Assembly (NCBI GenBank): GCA_964633225.1 | Contig: CAZWFQ010000083.1 | Coordinates: 1-13,463, forward strand | Direction: 5' to 3' | DNA from: JAKQIM01 sp964633225 | GTDB lineage: Bacteria > Chloroflexota > Anaerolineae > Anaerolineales > UBA4823 | Length of the DNA stretch: 13,463 nt | In this document: positions 1 to 6,868 of the stretch, piece by piece | Numbering within the stretch: the first letter of the stretch is position 1 | Layout of the letters: every line of letters starts with the position of its first letter | The notes under the pieces: model-generated | What the model saw: only the letters and a program-made list of their open reading frames with translations | What the model was told of the DNA's origin: nothing | The model's database searches: none | Position numbers and translations under genes: made by a program

Positions 1-648
1 CAGGCCTGGGACAGATTCGCCTATGTCAACAACAATCCGCTCAAGTACACGGATCCGTCAGGGCATGGTGCGATATGTGGGGATGATTATGACCCCGCCT
101 GTCAAGAAGCCAACGAGAGTTGGGATCCTGGTTACCAGTCATTGTGGCAGAGAAAGCCATCGTCTGAACCTGCGTCTAGTGGAATAGAACAATGTTTTGC
201 TCCCACAAATTCTACGTCTGCTCCCACTTCTGATGCCTGGGCCAACTCTGATGCTTGGGCTGCATATGGAGGTATAGTTTATGATGGCACAAATACATAC
301 ATAGACTTTGTTTCCAAAGTAAACCCGCTTTATAGGCATCTTAAGGGCCTTATACCTGGGCCAATTGGAGAAGGGGTCATTTCTGCTGGTTTTCAGGTAA
401 TTTCAGATATTGGCGGAGATTACACGTTTCCTCAAAGGGTCGGGCGGGGAATTGTGGCCGGCGTTGAGGGTATGGTTACAGATGAAATATCTACAGCTGC
501 GGGTATAACTGCTGCATCCGCTAGTGCGTTGACTGGTCCAGGTGCAGTAGTAGTTTATGCTGGGACTTCCCTTGCTATGAATGAGGCTATGGAATTTGGA
601 ATATGGCCATCGTTTAATTCCACATTCTTTGGTTTTTTGGGCTATTGA
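1..648 (+). CDS. Rhs/YD-repeat protein, C-terminal fragment with variable tail
   Basis: The frame is open from base 1, so the N-terminus lies outside the window; 215 residues are visible. Residues 6-22 read FAYVNNNPLKYTDPSGH, the hallmark of the end of the Rhs core, where the shell of YD repeats closes and the variable C-terminal domain begins. In this family the tail is often a toxin released after auto-cleavage. The tail here (about 193 residues) has an imperfect SDAWAN/SDAWAA tandem repeat (bases 229-262), then a Gly/Ala/Val-rich region (about residues 148-194) with few charges, and ends in aromatic residues (FFGFLGY). I see no nuclease, deaminase or ADP-ribosyltransferase motif. A membrane-active role is possible but inferred; the tail may also be an inert hydrophobic linker. 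Base composition is well below that of genes after 1033, which fits exchangeable Rhs tips. The next gene starts 12 bp downstream. Confidence 0.88.
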   Translation, partial: QAWDRFAYVNNNPLKYTDPSGHGAICGDDYDPACQEANESWDPGYQSLWQRKPSSEPASSGIEQCFAPTNSTSAPTSDAWANSDAWAAYGGIVYDGTNTYIDFVSKVNPLYRHLKGLIPGPIGEGVISAGFQVISDIGGDYTFPQRVGRGIVAGVEGMVTDEISTAAGITAASASALTGPGAVVVYAGTSLAMNEAMEFGIWPSFNSTFFGFLGY

Positions 649-660
649 AAGATTAAACTT

Positions 661-1026
661 ATGAGTGAATTAAGAAAAAGCGAAGTACACAAAAAAACTA
701 TTTTTCAGGCTTTAAAAGCATGGTTTTTCCAATCGGATATCCGTTTTGCCCAGGGTGTTCCATTGGGTTTGGGTGCCGCTCTTTTGTTCCTGTGGCCGAT
801 GATTGGGACGATGATCGTAGGGGATTCATTCCAAACATCGGGATATGCAGGTAAGCATATGCCCTATGTATGTTTACTACTTAGCTTGGCGGGGGTAGTA
901 GCGATTATCCGGCGCGAATTTTACTGGTCGCGGTATGCGACTTTGAAAGGCCTCTCGGCCGAAATAGCCGGGTTTGTTTTAACCGCCCTATGCATATTTG
1001 CAGCAGTTGTGTTGTTTTTTTTGTAG
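661..1026 (+). CDS. small three-helix membrane protein, candidate immunity protein
   Basis: This 121-residue protein has a basic, soluble N-terminus (about 30 residues) and three hydrophobic segments at about 33-53, 67-83 and 101-121, the last ending at the C-terminus. I do not recognise a family. The gene sits 12 bp after the Rhs stop codon, on the same strand, and shares its low GC (about 30% over the first 60 bases), so the two probably arrived and are transcribed together. In Rhs loci the small gene directly after the core gene usually encodes the immunity protein. A polytopic immunity protein would suit a toxin acting at the membrane. That role is inferred from position and topology only. 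No clear Shine-Dalgarno sequence precedes the ATG, so translation may be coupled to the Rhs gene. Confidence 0.75.
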   Translation: MSELRKSEVHKKTIFQALKAWFFQSDIRFAQGVPLGLGAALLFLWPMIGTMIVGDSFQTSGYAGKHMPYVCLLLSLAGVVAIIRREFYWSRYATLKGLSAEIAGFVLTALCIFAAVVLFFL

Positions 1027-1032
1027 AAACTC

Positions 1033-1713
1033 ATGCATCAACCTGTTCTAATTGGAATCGCTTCTTTCGTGCCCGGCCTGGGTTTCTTGCTGATGGGGCA
1101 GCGCCACAGGGCGGCCCAGGCCTTTGCGGCGGTGATGCTGGCGGGAATCTTTTCGCTGATGTTGTCCAAAGCGTTTCCAACCCCCTACTTGCGAGAAGCC
1201 AGTTGGAACATCCTGTATTTTGTGTGGGCAATCCAGGCCTACCTGGCGGTCTCCACCGCGCGGCTGCTCCAAAAGCGCGCTCAAGATCCGGCGAAGGCGG
1301 CCAAAGGCGGCGCGGCGGCAGAGGAGGTTGAGTATGAAAGCCGTGCTGAGAAGGTGCGTGCATACGTTGCCAGAGAGCTTGAGGCGGGTGAAGTTTTGTT
1401 GGCTGCCTTCGAAGCCAACGTTCCCACCTGGGAAGAAAAATCCTGGGGACGGGTGCAGGACCCATTCCGCGCCTGTTATGTCGGCCTGACCGAGCAGGCG
1501 CTGTTGGTACTGGACGTGGATATTTCCGGCGTTCCGCTGACGGTCGAGCGCATCCCGCGCGGGCAAATTGGGACGATCTCTTACAAAGCCGGTTGGCGAA
1601 AAGATAACCTCATTGTCGGGATCGCCGGAAAGGACGCCATGACCATGCAGGTGCCGGCGCCCTTCCGAGAAGAGGCAAATGCTTTTGTAGACGAGTTAGA
1701 ACAGGGCGAGTGA
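1033..1713 (+). CDS. membrane protein with C-terminal PH-like domain
   Basis: The product has 226 residues. The N-terminal part has three likely membrane helices at about 4-21, 27-45 and 58-76, with a glycine-rich FVPGLGFLLMGQ stretch like the PGxGxxxxG turn of small TM2-type membrane domains. An Ala/Lys-rich linker (about 80-105) leads to a soluble domain (about 105-222) of alternating strands that ends in a helix, resembling bacterial PH-like domains: ACYVGLTEQALLVLDVD, then RIPRGQIGTISYKAGW. Function is unknown; such proteins are often cytoplasmic-face membrane scaffolds. An in-frame stop at 1024-1026 limits the start, and 1033 is the first ATG; no strong Shine-Dalgarno is visible. It lies 6 bp after the previous gene but is much richer in GC (about 68% against 30%), so it probably belongs to the native chromosome and not to the Rhs module. 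Its stop is 12 bp from the convergent regulator gene. Confidence 0.8.
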   Translation: MHQPVLIGIASFVPGLGFLLMGQRHRAAQAFAAVMLAGIFSLMLSKAFPTPYLREASWNILYFVWAIQAYLAVSTARLLQKRAQDPAKAAKGGAAAEEVEYESRAEKVRAYVARELEAGEVLLAAFEANVPTWEEKSWGRVQDPFRACYVGLTEQALLVLDVDISGVPLTVERIPRGQIGTISYKAGWRKDNLIVGIAGKDAMTMQVPAPFREEANAFVDELEQGE

Positions 1714-1725
1714 AGGACCGATTGT

Positions 1726-4404
1726 TCACGGATTCTTCCACATCGACGTCTGCTCCCCCTCCGCCACCCGCTTCAGCATCTGGATCACCCGCCCCTCATC
1801 CAGCGGCATCGAGATCAGGCTGCCCTGCACGTACTCGCACTCCAGCGCTTGCAGTTGGTGCAGTTGGGTTTCCGTTTCCACCCCCTCCGCAATCACGCTC
1901 ATCCCCAGCCCGTGGGTCAGGCGCACAATCGCCTGCACAATCTTGTGGTAGCTGCTGTCGTCGCCCATCATGCTGATGAAAGATTGGTCAATCTTCAGGG
2001 CGTGCAGGGGGAAGCGCGAGAGATAATTCAATGAAGAGTACCCAATCCCAAAGTCGTCAATCTGCAGTTCGACCCCCAGCCCGCGCACCCGCTCCATCAC
2101 GTCTGAGGTCAGGTCGAAGTTTTCCATGATCGCGTTCTCGGTGATCTCTAAGTGCAGGCAGGCCGGGGACAGGCCGGTTTCATCTAAAATGCGCTTGACC
2201 GTTTCGACGAAATCGGTTTGGTTCACCTGCTTGCCCGAGATGTTGACGTTGACCGACAGCGGCGGGTTGCGCGGGTAAGCCTGTTGCCAGGCCTGGGTTT
2301 GGCGGCAGGCTTCGCGCATCACCCAGCGGTCCAGCAGGATGACCATGCCGGTCTCTTCGGCCATGGGGATGAACTCGGCTGGCAAGATCATACCGCGCTG
2401 GGGGTGCTGCCAGCGCACCAGGGCCTCAAACCCCACCAGCTTGCCGTTGCTCAGCTCAATGATCGGCTGGTAGCATACTTGCAGCTCTTTGCGCTCGATG
2501 GCCTGCTGCAGCTCACCCTCCAGTGAGATGCGCTCCATGATGCGCTGGCGCATGTTCGCATCGAAGATCTCATAGCGGGCGCGCCCGTTGGCCTTAGCCC
2601 GGTACATGGCAATATCCGCGTCCCGCAGCACATCGTCGGGCCGCTCGTAGCCGGTTTGGCTCAGCACAATCCCAATGCTGGCGGTGACGAAAATGGTCTG
2701 CCCGGCCAACAGAGAAGCCGACATCAGCTTCTTCTGGATGCGGTTGGCGATCTGGGTGGCATCTCCGGCGTCGGCAATATCCTCCAGCAAGATCACAAAC
2801 TCATCCCCGCCCAGGCGCGCCACCGTATCCACCGGGCGCAGGGTCGTCTCCAGCAGGCGGGCCGTGGCGATCAACAGTTGGTCGCCGGTCTGGTGCCCCA
2901 GGCTGTCGTTGACGTCTTTGAAGCGGTCCAGGTCCATGAACAGCACCGCATACAGGTAATCCTGGCGGCGGCGGGCATGCTCGAGGGTGTGGTGCAGGCG
3001 GTCCATGAACAGGGTGCGGTTGGGCAGCCCGGTCAATGCATCGTACAGGGCATCGTGCACCAGGCGCTGTTCCACCTGTTTGCGCTGCGTGATGTCAGAC
3101 TGGCTGCCTGCCATGCGGTAGACATTGCCATCTGCATCCCAAATGGCGATACCCCGGCTGCGCACCCAGCGCGTCGAGCCGTCTTTGTGGCGCATGCGGT
3201 ATTCGCATTCGAAGTGATCTGCCAGGCCCTTGATGTGGGCCGAGATATTCATCTTGAGCTGCCCCAGGTCATCGGGATGCACCCGCTGGAACCACTCATT
3301 GGGCACATCGCCGATCTCGTGGTCGGCAAACCCCAGCATGGTCTTCCAGCGCGGCGAGTAATAGATGCGGTTGGCGCGCATATCCCAATCCCACAGGCCG
3401 TCGTTGGCCCCGCTCACCGCCAGCGCATAGCGTTGTTCGCTCACCCGTAGGGCCGCTTCCACACGTTCGCGTTCGCGCAGCTCTTGGCGCGACTGCTGGT
3501 ACAGGCTGGCATTTTCCAACGCCACGGCAGCGTAATCAGCCAGCGAGTTGAGCAGCGCCTCGTCCTCGTCTTCAAAGGCCTGGTGCGTGGTGCGGTTATC
3601 CACCGAAAGCACCCCCAACGGTTCCTCCCTGGATAAGATGGGCACGTGCAGCAGGCTGTAAACCAGGTAACCCGTGCTGACCTTGAGCTGGGGCCGGCCC
3701 TGGGTGGGCTGCAGGGCGCGCAGCGGGCGGCGGTTCTTCAGCACGCTGCCCACCAGGCTGTCGGTGATTGGCAGGCGCATGGTTTCGATCTGGTCCTGGT
3801 CAATGTTCTTGGCTGCCCGCAGGTAAAGCTGCCCGCTCTCCGGATCCAGCAGGGCCAAAAAGCCCTCGTCCGCATGCGTCAATGAGACTGCCGCTTCCAC
3901 CACGCGCCGCAGGGCCTCGTCCAGGTCCAGGGTCGAGGTCAGGCTGCGCCCCACCTGCGAGAGCGCCTCCATCCACGCCACCCGCTTTTGAAGCTGGCTG
4001 TTGATGGCCTCTTTTTCGCGCCGCAGGCGCGTTTCCACCAGCGCCCGGCTGATGGCGGCCTGTAAGATGTCAATATCCACCGGCTTGGTCAGGTAATCTT
4101 GCACCCCCAGCCTGAAGGCATCCACCGCCACCTGCTCAGAGCCGTGAGCAGTCACCAGGATGGCGGGAATGGTGTACCCTTCCTGGTTCATGCGCCGCAG
4201 CAGGTCCAGCCCGTTGATATCCGGGAGCTGCAAGTCCAGCAGGATCAGGTCTAGTTCATCTTTGTGTTCTTGGATCAGGCGCATGCCGGCAAAGCCATCT
4301 TGCGCCAGCAAGGCCTTATACCCCAGGCTCGGCAGGATGGTTTTTGCCAGGTAGTCGCCGATTCGACGGTTATCGTCAATCACCAGTATGGTTTCTGGGC
4401 GCAT
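1726..4404 (-). CDS. REC-GAF-PAS-GGDEF-EAL cyclic-di-GMP regulator
   Basis: This is an 892-residue cytosolic response regulator predicted to make and/or degrade cyclic-di-GMP. Domains in order: receiver 4-118 (acidic pair D10/D11, phospho-acceptor D57, T85, K107); a helical linker; GAF about 146-300; PAS/PAC about 322-442; GGDEF about 450-612; EAL about 625-880. The GGDEF motif (532-536) is intact, and RPVD at 523-526, five residues before it, matches the RxxD inhibitory site for product feedback. The EAL domain keeps its usual metal and catalytic residues: E660 of EAL, N721, E753, D783/D784, K804, E843 and Q860. Both activities are therefore possible. No membrane segment or DNA-binding domain is present, and no histidine kinase lies nearby. 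A longer reading from a TTG at 4482 adds 26 residues before the receiver; the ATG at 4404 is preferred because a good ribosome binding site precedes it and the receiver begins at once. Confidence 0.95.
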   Translation of the reverse strand: MRPETILVIDDNRRIGDYLAKTILPSLGYKALLAQDGFAGMRLIQEHKDELDLILLDLQLPDINGLDLLRRMNQEGYTIPAILVTAHGSEQVAVDAFRLGVQDYLTKPVDIDILQAAISRALVETRLRREKEAINSQLQKRVAWMEALSQVGRSLTSTLDLDEALRRVVEAAVSLTHADEGFLALLDPESGQLYLRAAKNIDQDQIETMRLPITDSLVGSVLKNRRPLRALQPTQGRPQLKVSTGYLVYSLLHVPILSREEPLGVLSVDNRTTHQAFEDEDEALLNSLADYAAVALENASLYQQSRQELRERERVEAALRVSEQRYALAVSGANDGLWDWDMRANRIYYSPRWKTMLGFADHEIGDVPNEWFQRVHPDDLGQLKMNISAHIKGLADHFECEYRMRHKDGSTRWVRSRGIAIWDADGNVYRMAGSQSDITQRKQVEQRLVHDALYDALTGLPNRTLFMDRLHHTLEHARRRQDYLYAVLFMDLDRFKDVNDSLGHQTGDQLLIATARLLETTLRPVDTVARLGGDEFVILLEDIADAGDATQIANRIQKKLMSASLLAGQTIFVTASIGIVLSQTGYERPDDVLRDADIAMYRAKANGRARYEIFDANMRQRIMERISLEGELQQAIERKELQVCYQPIIELSNGKLVGFEALVRWQHPQRGMILPAEFIPMAEETGMVILLDRWVMREACRQTQAWQQAYPRNPPLSVNVNISGKQVNQTDFVETVKRILDETGLSPACLHLEITENAIMENFDLTSDVMERVRGLGVELQIDDFGIGYSSLNYLSRFPLHALKIDQSFISMMGDDSSYHKIVQAIVRLTHGLGMSVIAEGVETETQLHQLQALECEYVQGSLISMPLDEGRVIQMLKRVAEGEQTSMWKNP

Positions 4405-4410
4405 ACAAAG

Positions 4411-4416
4411 CTTCCT
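4411..4416 (-). promoter_or_regulatory. ribosome binding site fixing the regulator start
   Basis: On the minus strand AGGAAG lies 6 nt upstream of the ATG at 4404-4402. This supports starting the GGDEF/EAL regulator there and not at the in-frame TTG at 4482. Confidence 0.7.
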
Positions 4417-4480
4417 GTGAGCAGCGGGTGCTATGAAGAGAGTGTTGGAGTGGTGATGAGTGCTCCCCCGCTTCTCAATC

Positions 4481-4504
4481 AAAAAACAGACACCTGGGCC
4501 TGCC
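4481..4504 (-). terminator. possible intrinsic terminator after the lipoprotein gene
   Basis: Read on the minus strand, CAGGC (4502-4498) can pair with GTCTG (4491-4487) across a six-base loop, with one G-U pair and further wobble pairs at the base, and is followed directly by six T (4486-4481). It lies between the gap that hides the end of the lipoprotein gene and the regulator start, so it would end the lipoprotein transcript. The stem is short, so confidence is moderate. It implies the regulator has its own promoter in 4405-4480, where I see no convincing -35/-10 pair. Confidence 0.4.
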
Positions 4505-4563
4505 TCCCTGGACGTGATGTCTTATTTGATATCTTAACTCAATAAACCCCAGAATGCAATAGC

Positions 4564-4663
4564 NNNNNNNNNNNNNNNNNNNNNNNNNNNNNNNNNNNNN
4601 NNNNNNNNNNNNNNNNNNNNNNNNNNNNNNNNNNNNNNNNNNNNNNNNNNNNNNNNNNNNNNN
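4564..4663. other. assembly gap (100 N)
   Basis: Exactly 100 N, the usual placeholder for a scaffold gap of unknown size. It removes the 3' end of the lipoprotein gene. Any reading frame that appears to continue through it (for example to a stop at 4534) is an artefact of the nominal gap length. Confidence 0.98.
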
Positions 4664-5928
4664 AACAGCCAATAGGCCATGTGCACCACCCGGTAGGTGT
4701 AATTGGTGGTCAGGGCCGGGCTGACGAAGAGCCCGTAGCGGCCTTCGCTGTAGCGCGCGTCGCTCACCTGCGCCAATTGGTAGCCGTTGGCATATACCGT
4801 GATCGTATCGCCCTCGGCCTGGATGCCCATGATGTTCTGCTGGTTGGCCCCCGCGTTGATGCGTTCGCTCTCGGTCAGGCTCACCAGGTCGGCGGTGGTG
4901 TAGGGGTTGGCCCCGTCCAGGCGGAAGATGGTGTACTGCCCGTCGCAGGTGAAGGCCGCCACGTAGCCGTACGAGATGCCCGACATGTGCTTGGGGCCGC
5001 GGATGATCAGCCCGTACATGTCGCCGTCGGCGCAGGCGCCGCTGTTGAAGGTCGTTTCGAGGTAGAAATCCGACATCTCGCGCCAGGCGAAGTACCAGGT
5101 CGTCCAGCCGGGGTTCTTGCCGGTGACGTAGAACTTGGCCCCATCCACCTGCATGCGGATGTATTCGCTGTCGGGCAGCACGCCCTCGGGGGTGGTCCAG
5201 TCGCCGATATTGCCGCCGTTCATCGGGTCTTCCATCCTCGGGTCGCCCAACAGGGTGTACGGATCGAAGCTGCCTTCGGGGATATTGGTGCTGCTCTCTT
5301 CATCGCCGGGATTGGTGATCTCAACGTTGATCGAGAAGCTGGTACGCCCGCCGCCTGCCGAGAGGCTCACCAGGTAATCTTGCGTGCCGGGCAGGCTGCC
5401 TTCGTAGCTGGTCTCTTTATCGCTGGCTGAGAGCAGGTAAGCGCCGTCGTTGACCCCGGCAATATCCAAATACACGTCGCTGTTGGGCGACCAGACGCTG
5501 ATCTTCATCAACTGCCCGGTCGAGGCCTTCAGCACGTAATAGGCCACCTGCCCGCTTTCAATCTCGCCGTCGATGGTTTGGGAAGTGGCATTGGCCTGGA
5601 ATTGGATGCGGGCGGCGTTCTCGGGCACGGCGGCCTCTTCAACCGGGGTGATCTCGGTTGCCACGGGTTCTTCGGGCACAGGCGTCACCAGCGGCTCTGT
5701 GGTCACCGGCTGGGGGGTATCGGTAATCGCCGGCGGTAGGGGCGTGGCGGTGGGCTGTTCGGCCACCGGTTTGCCGCCCGTAGAGGTCTCTGGGTCGGTG
5801 CTTGAAAAACCCGTGTCTGAAGCGGTGGCGCTGGGTTCGGCGCCGCCGCCGATGGGCGCCGGGAGCTGGCAAGAGCCCAGCAGCAGCGACAGGATCAGGA
5901 GCAGGGAGAGGATGGGCAGTTTTTTCAT
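4664..5928 (-). CDS. secreted lipoprotein with PPC-like and ConA-like domains, 3' end lost in gap
   Basis: 421 residues are visible before the gap. Residues 1-20 form a lipoprotein signal: MKK, a Leu/Ile core, then lipobox LGSC with lipidation at C20. Residues 21-105 are a Thr/Pro/Ala/Glu-rich linker typical of exported Chloroflexota proteins. Residues about 107-205 form a beta-sandwich of the bacterial pre-peptidase (PPC) type (GEIESGQVAYYVLKASTGQL, later YLVSLSAGGG). Residues about 218-421 resemble a concanavalin A/LamG-like domain of the sort that binds or presents glycans (DMYGLIIRG, YTIFRLDG, ITVYANGYQLAQVSD, YGLFVSPA); it seems nearly complete at the gap. No catalytic residues can be named, so a binding or structural role outside the membrane is likelier than an enzyme. 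The start is well supported: GAGG lies a few bases upstream of the ATG. The c-di-GMP regulator follows in the same direction. Confidence 0.85.
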
Positions 5929-5968
5929 AAGAGCCTCGCTTTTTTATTCCTAAAGTGATCGGTCAATC

Positions 5969-6014
5969 GTGCGGTTTTAATTCTACATCATTAACGGGCT
6001 TTGGGTGCGGTTTT
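5969..6014. repeat. pair of 10-bp direct repeats upstream of the lipoprotein gene
   Basis: GTGCGGTTTT occurs at 5969-5978 and again, identical, at 6005-6014, 36 bp apart start to start. On the minus strand this is AAAACCGCAC, 41 and 77 bp upstream of the lipoprotein ATG. This position suits a regulator binding site, but the match could be chance. No convincing promoter can be placed with confidence in this 145-bp interval. Confidence 0.45.
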
Positions 6015-6050
6015 GTGGCGGCAGATTCTGGGAACGGGAAGCCGCCCGTA

Positions 6051-6070
6051 GTAACGACTTCAGTCGTTGC
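6051..6070. repeat. short palindrome AACGACT-TC-AGTCGTT
   Basis: A perfect 7-bp inverted repeat (6053-6059 and 6062-6068) separated by two bases, extended by a further wobble and a G-C pair to 6051/6070. As RNA it would fold with a UUCA tetraloop. No T-run follows, so it is a poor terminator. It directly abuts the next palindromic repeat. From memory, very similar palindromes are interspersed in Chloroflexota genomes. Confidence 0.6.
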
Positions 6071-6119
6071 ATGTCATTGCAAGGACCGGCGTTCTTCCGG
6101 CCCGCAGCAATCTCCCCCC
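6071..6119. repeat. interspersed palindromic repeat overlapping the hydrolase 3' end
   Basis: An imperfect inverted repeat: ATTGC (6076-6080) pairs with GCAAT (6107-6111), and inside it GGACCGG (6083-6089) pairs with CCGGCCC (6097-6103) with one mismatch. The pattern TCATTGCAAGG...GCAGCAATCTCCCC resembles a family of non-coding repeats (TCATTGCGAGG...GCAATCTCC) that I recall from many bacterial genomes. It supplies the stop codon and the last 13 or so codons of the hydrolase gene. Confidence 0.6.
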
Positions 6120-6850
6120 ACAAAGTGATCCAATGCCTCGCAGAACTGCTGCGGGTGGAGCAAGATTTCACCGTGACCCAGGCCCTCGAAGATGGTATCC
6201 TCTCCCTTCGGGAAGGCTTTCCGGATTTTCATCGCCCCCCTGGCCGCCGGTTTTTCCTTCGTTCCATACCAACACGCCACCCTCACCCCCTCGTAAGGCG
6301 CCATGCCCTGGAGGCGGGTGAATAATGACGCCCCGTCATAGAAAGCATTCTTCAGGGTCGTTTTTGAAATGCCCGCGTAAACCAGCTCGCCCAGCATCTC
6401 TGGCGTAATCCCGCCCAACCTTAGAAACCAGTTCATCCTCCCCTTGAGCACCTGTTCGCCAAACCACCCTGCCAGGTACGAGGCCGGTTTGTTGAAGGCG
6501 CCCAACGACATGTCGACCGTGCCGTCCAGGATCACCTGCCTCACGGTCACATTCTGCCGGGTGGCCGTCAGCAGCGCCGTCACGCATCCCAGCGACGATC
6601 CATAGATCACATCCACGCAGCCCCCCAGGTGCTCTTGAACATACGCTTCAACCTGCGCCGCCTCCAACTCTGCATTCAGGTAATCGCTTTGCTCCTCCGG
6701 GTCATGCCCATCCAGCCCGGCTGCAATCACCCGGTAATGTGCCGCCAGCCCCGGGATCACCTTGCCGAAGCTTTTTTCCCAGGTCGTCGCCAGGCCATGC
6801 AGCAGCAGCACCTTTTTTTCGTTTTGCGTGCCAAATTCATGAAATCGCAT
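6074..6850 (-). CDS. alpha/beta-hydrolase fold protein
   Basis: A 258-residue soluble protein with the alpha/beta-hydrolase signature: strand plus oxyanion motif LLLHGLA (H18-G19), nucleophile elbow GSSLG with S86 (residues 84-88), and a late histidine, H226, in GLGHGE. The acid is less clear; E199 after the YGTKEK strand is the best candidate by position. The substrate is unknown; esterase, lipase-like or C-C hydrolase are all possible. The start has a good Shine-Dalgarno (GAGGGAG, 7 nt upstream). The gene begins 18 bp after the stop of the MmeI-like restriction gene on the same strand, so the two are probably co-transcribed. The last residues (about 246-258, Cys/Arg/Glu-rich) are encoded by an intergenic repeat, so the ancestral stop was probably lost or replaced by insertion of the repeat; the core fold is complete without them. 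Confidence 0.88.
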   Translation of the reverse strand: MRFHEFGTQNEKKVLLLHGLATTWEKSFGKVIPGLAAHYRVIAAGLDGHDPEEQSDYLNAELEAAQVEAYVQEHLGGCVDVIYGSSLGCVTALLTATRQNVTVRQVILDGTVDMSLGAFNKPASYLAGWFGEQVLKGRMNWFLRLGGITPEMLGELVYAGISKTTLKNAFYDGASLFTRLQGMAPYEGVRVACWYGTKEKPAARGAMKIRKAFPKGEDTIFEGLGHGEILLHPQQFCEALDHFVGGDCCGPEERRSLQ

Positions 6851-6868
6851 CCTATCGCTCCCTCAAAA

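Noticed and set aside
2656..3450. 264-codon open frame on the plus strand opposite the GGDEF/EAL gene
   Set aside because: Mirror of the GGDEF and PAS coding region; no family resemblance and no ribosome binding site.
4405..4482. Extended N-terminus of the c-di-GMP regulator from a TTG start
   Set aside because: The His/Ser-rich extension precedes the receiver fold and lacks the strong ribosome binding site seen before the ATG at 4404.
4475..4672. Reading frames running through the N gap, including an apparent lipoprotein end at 4534
   Set aside because: The gap has a nominal 100 bases, so frame cannot be carried across it.
4681..5430. 249-codon open frame on the plus strand opposite the lipoprotein
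   Set aside because: Shadow of the ConA-like and PPC-like coding sequence; Val/Ala/Gly/His-rich translation without a recognisable fold.
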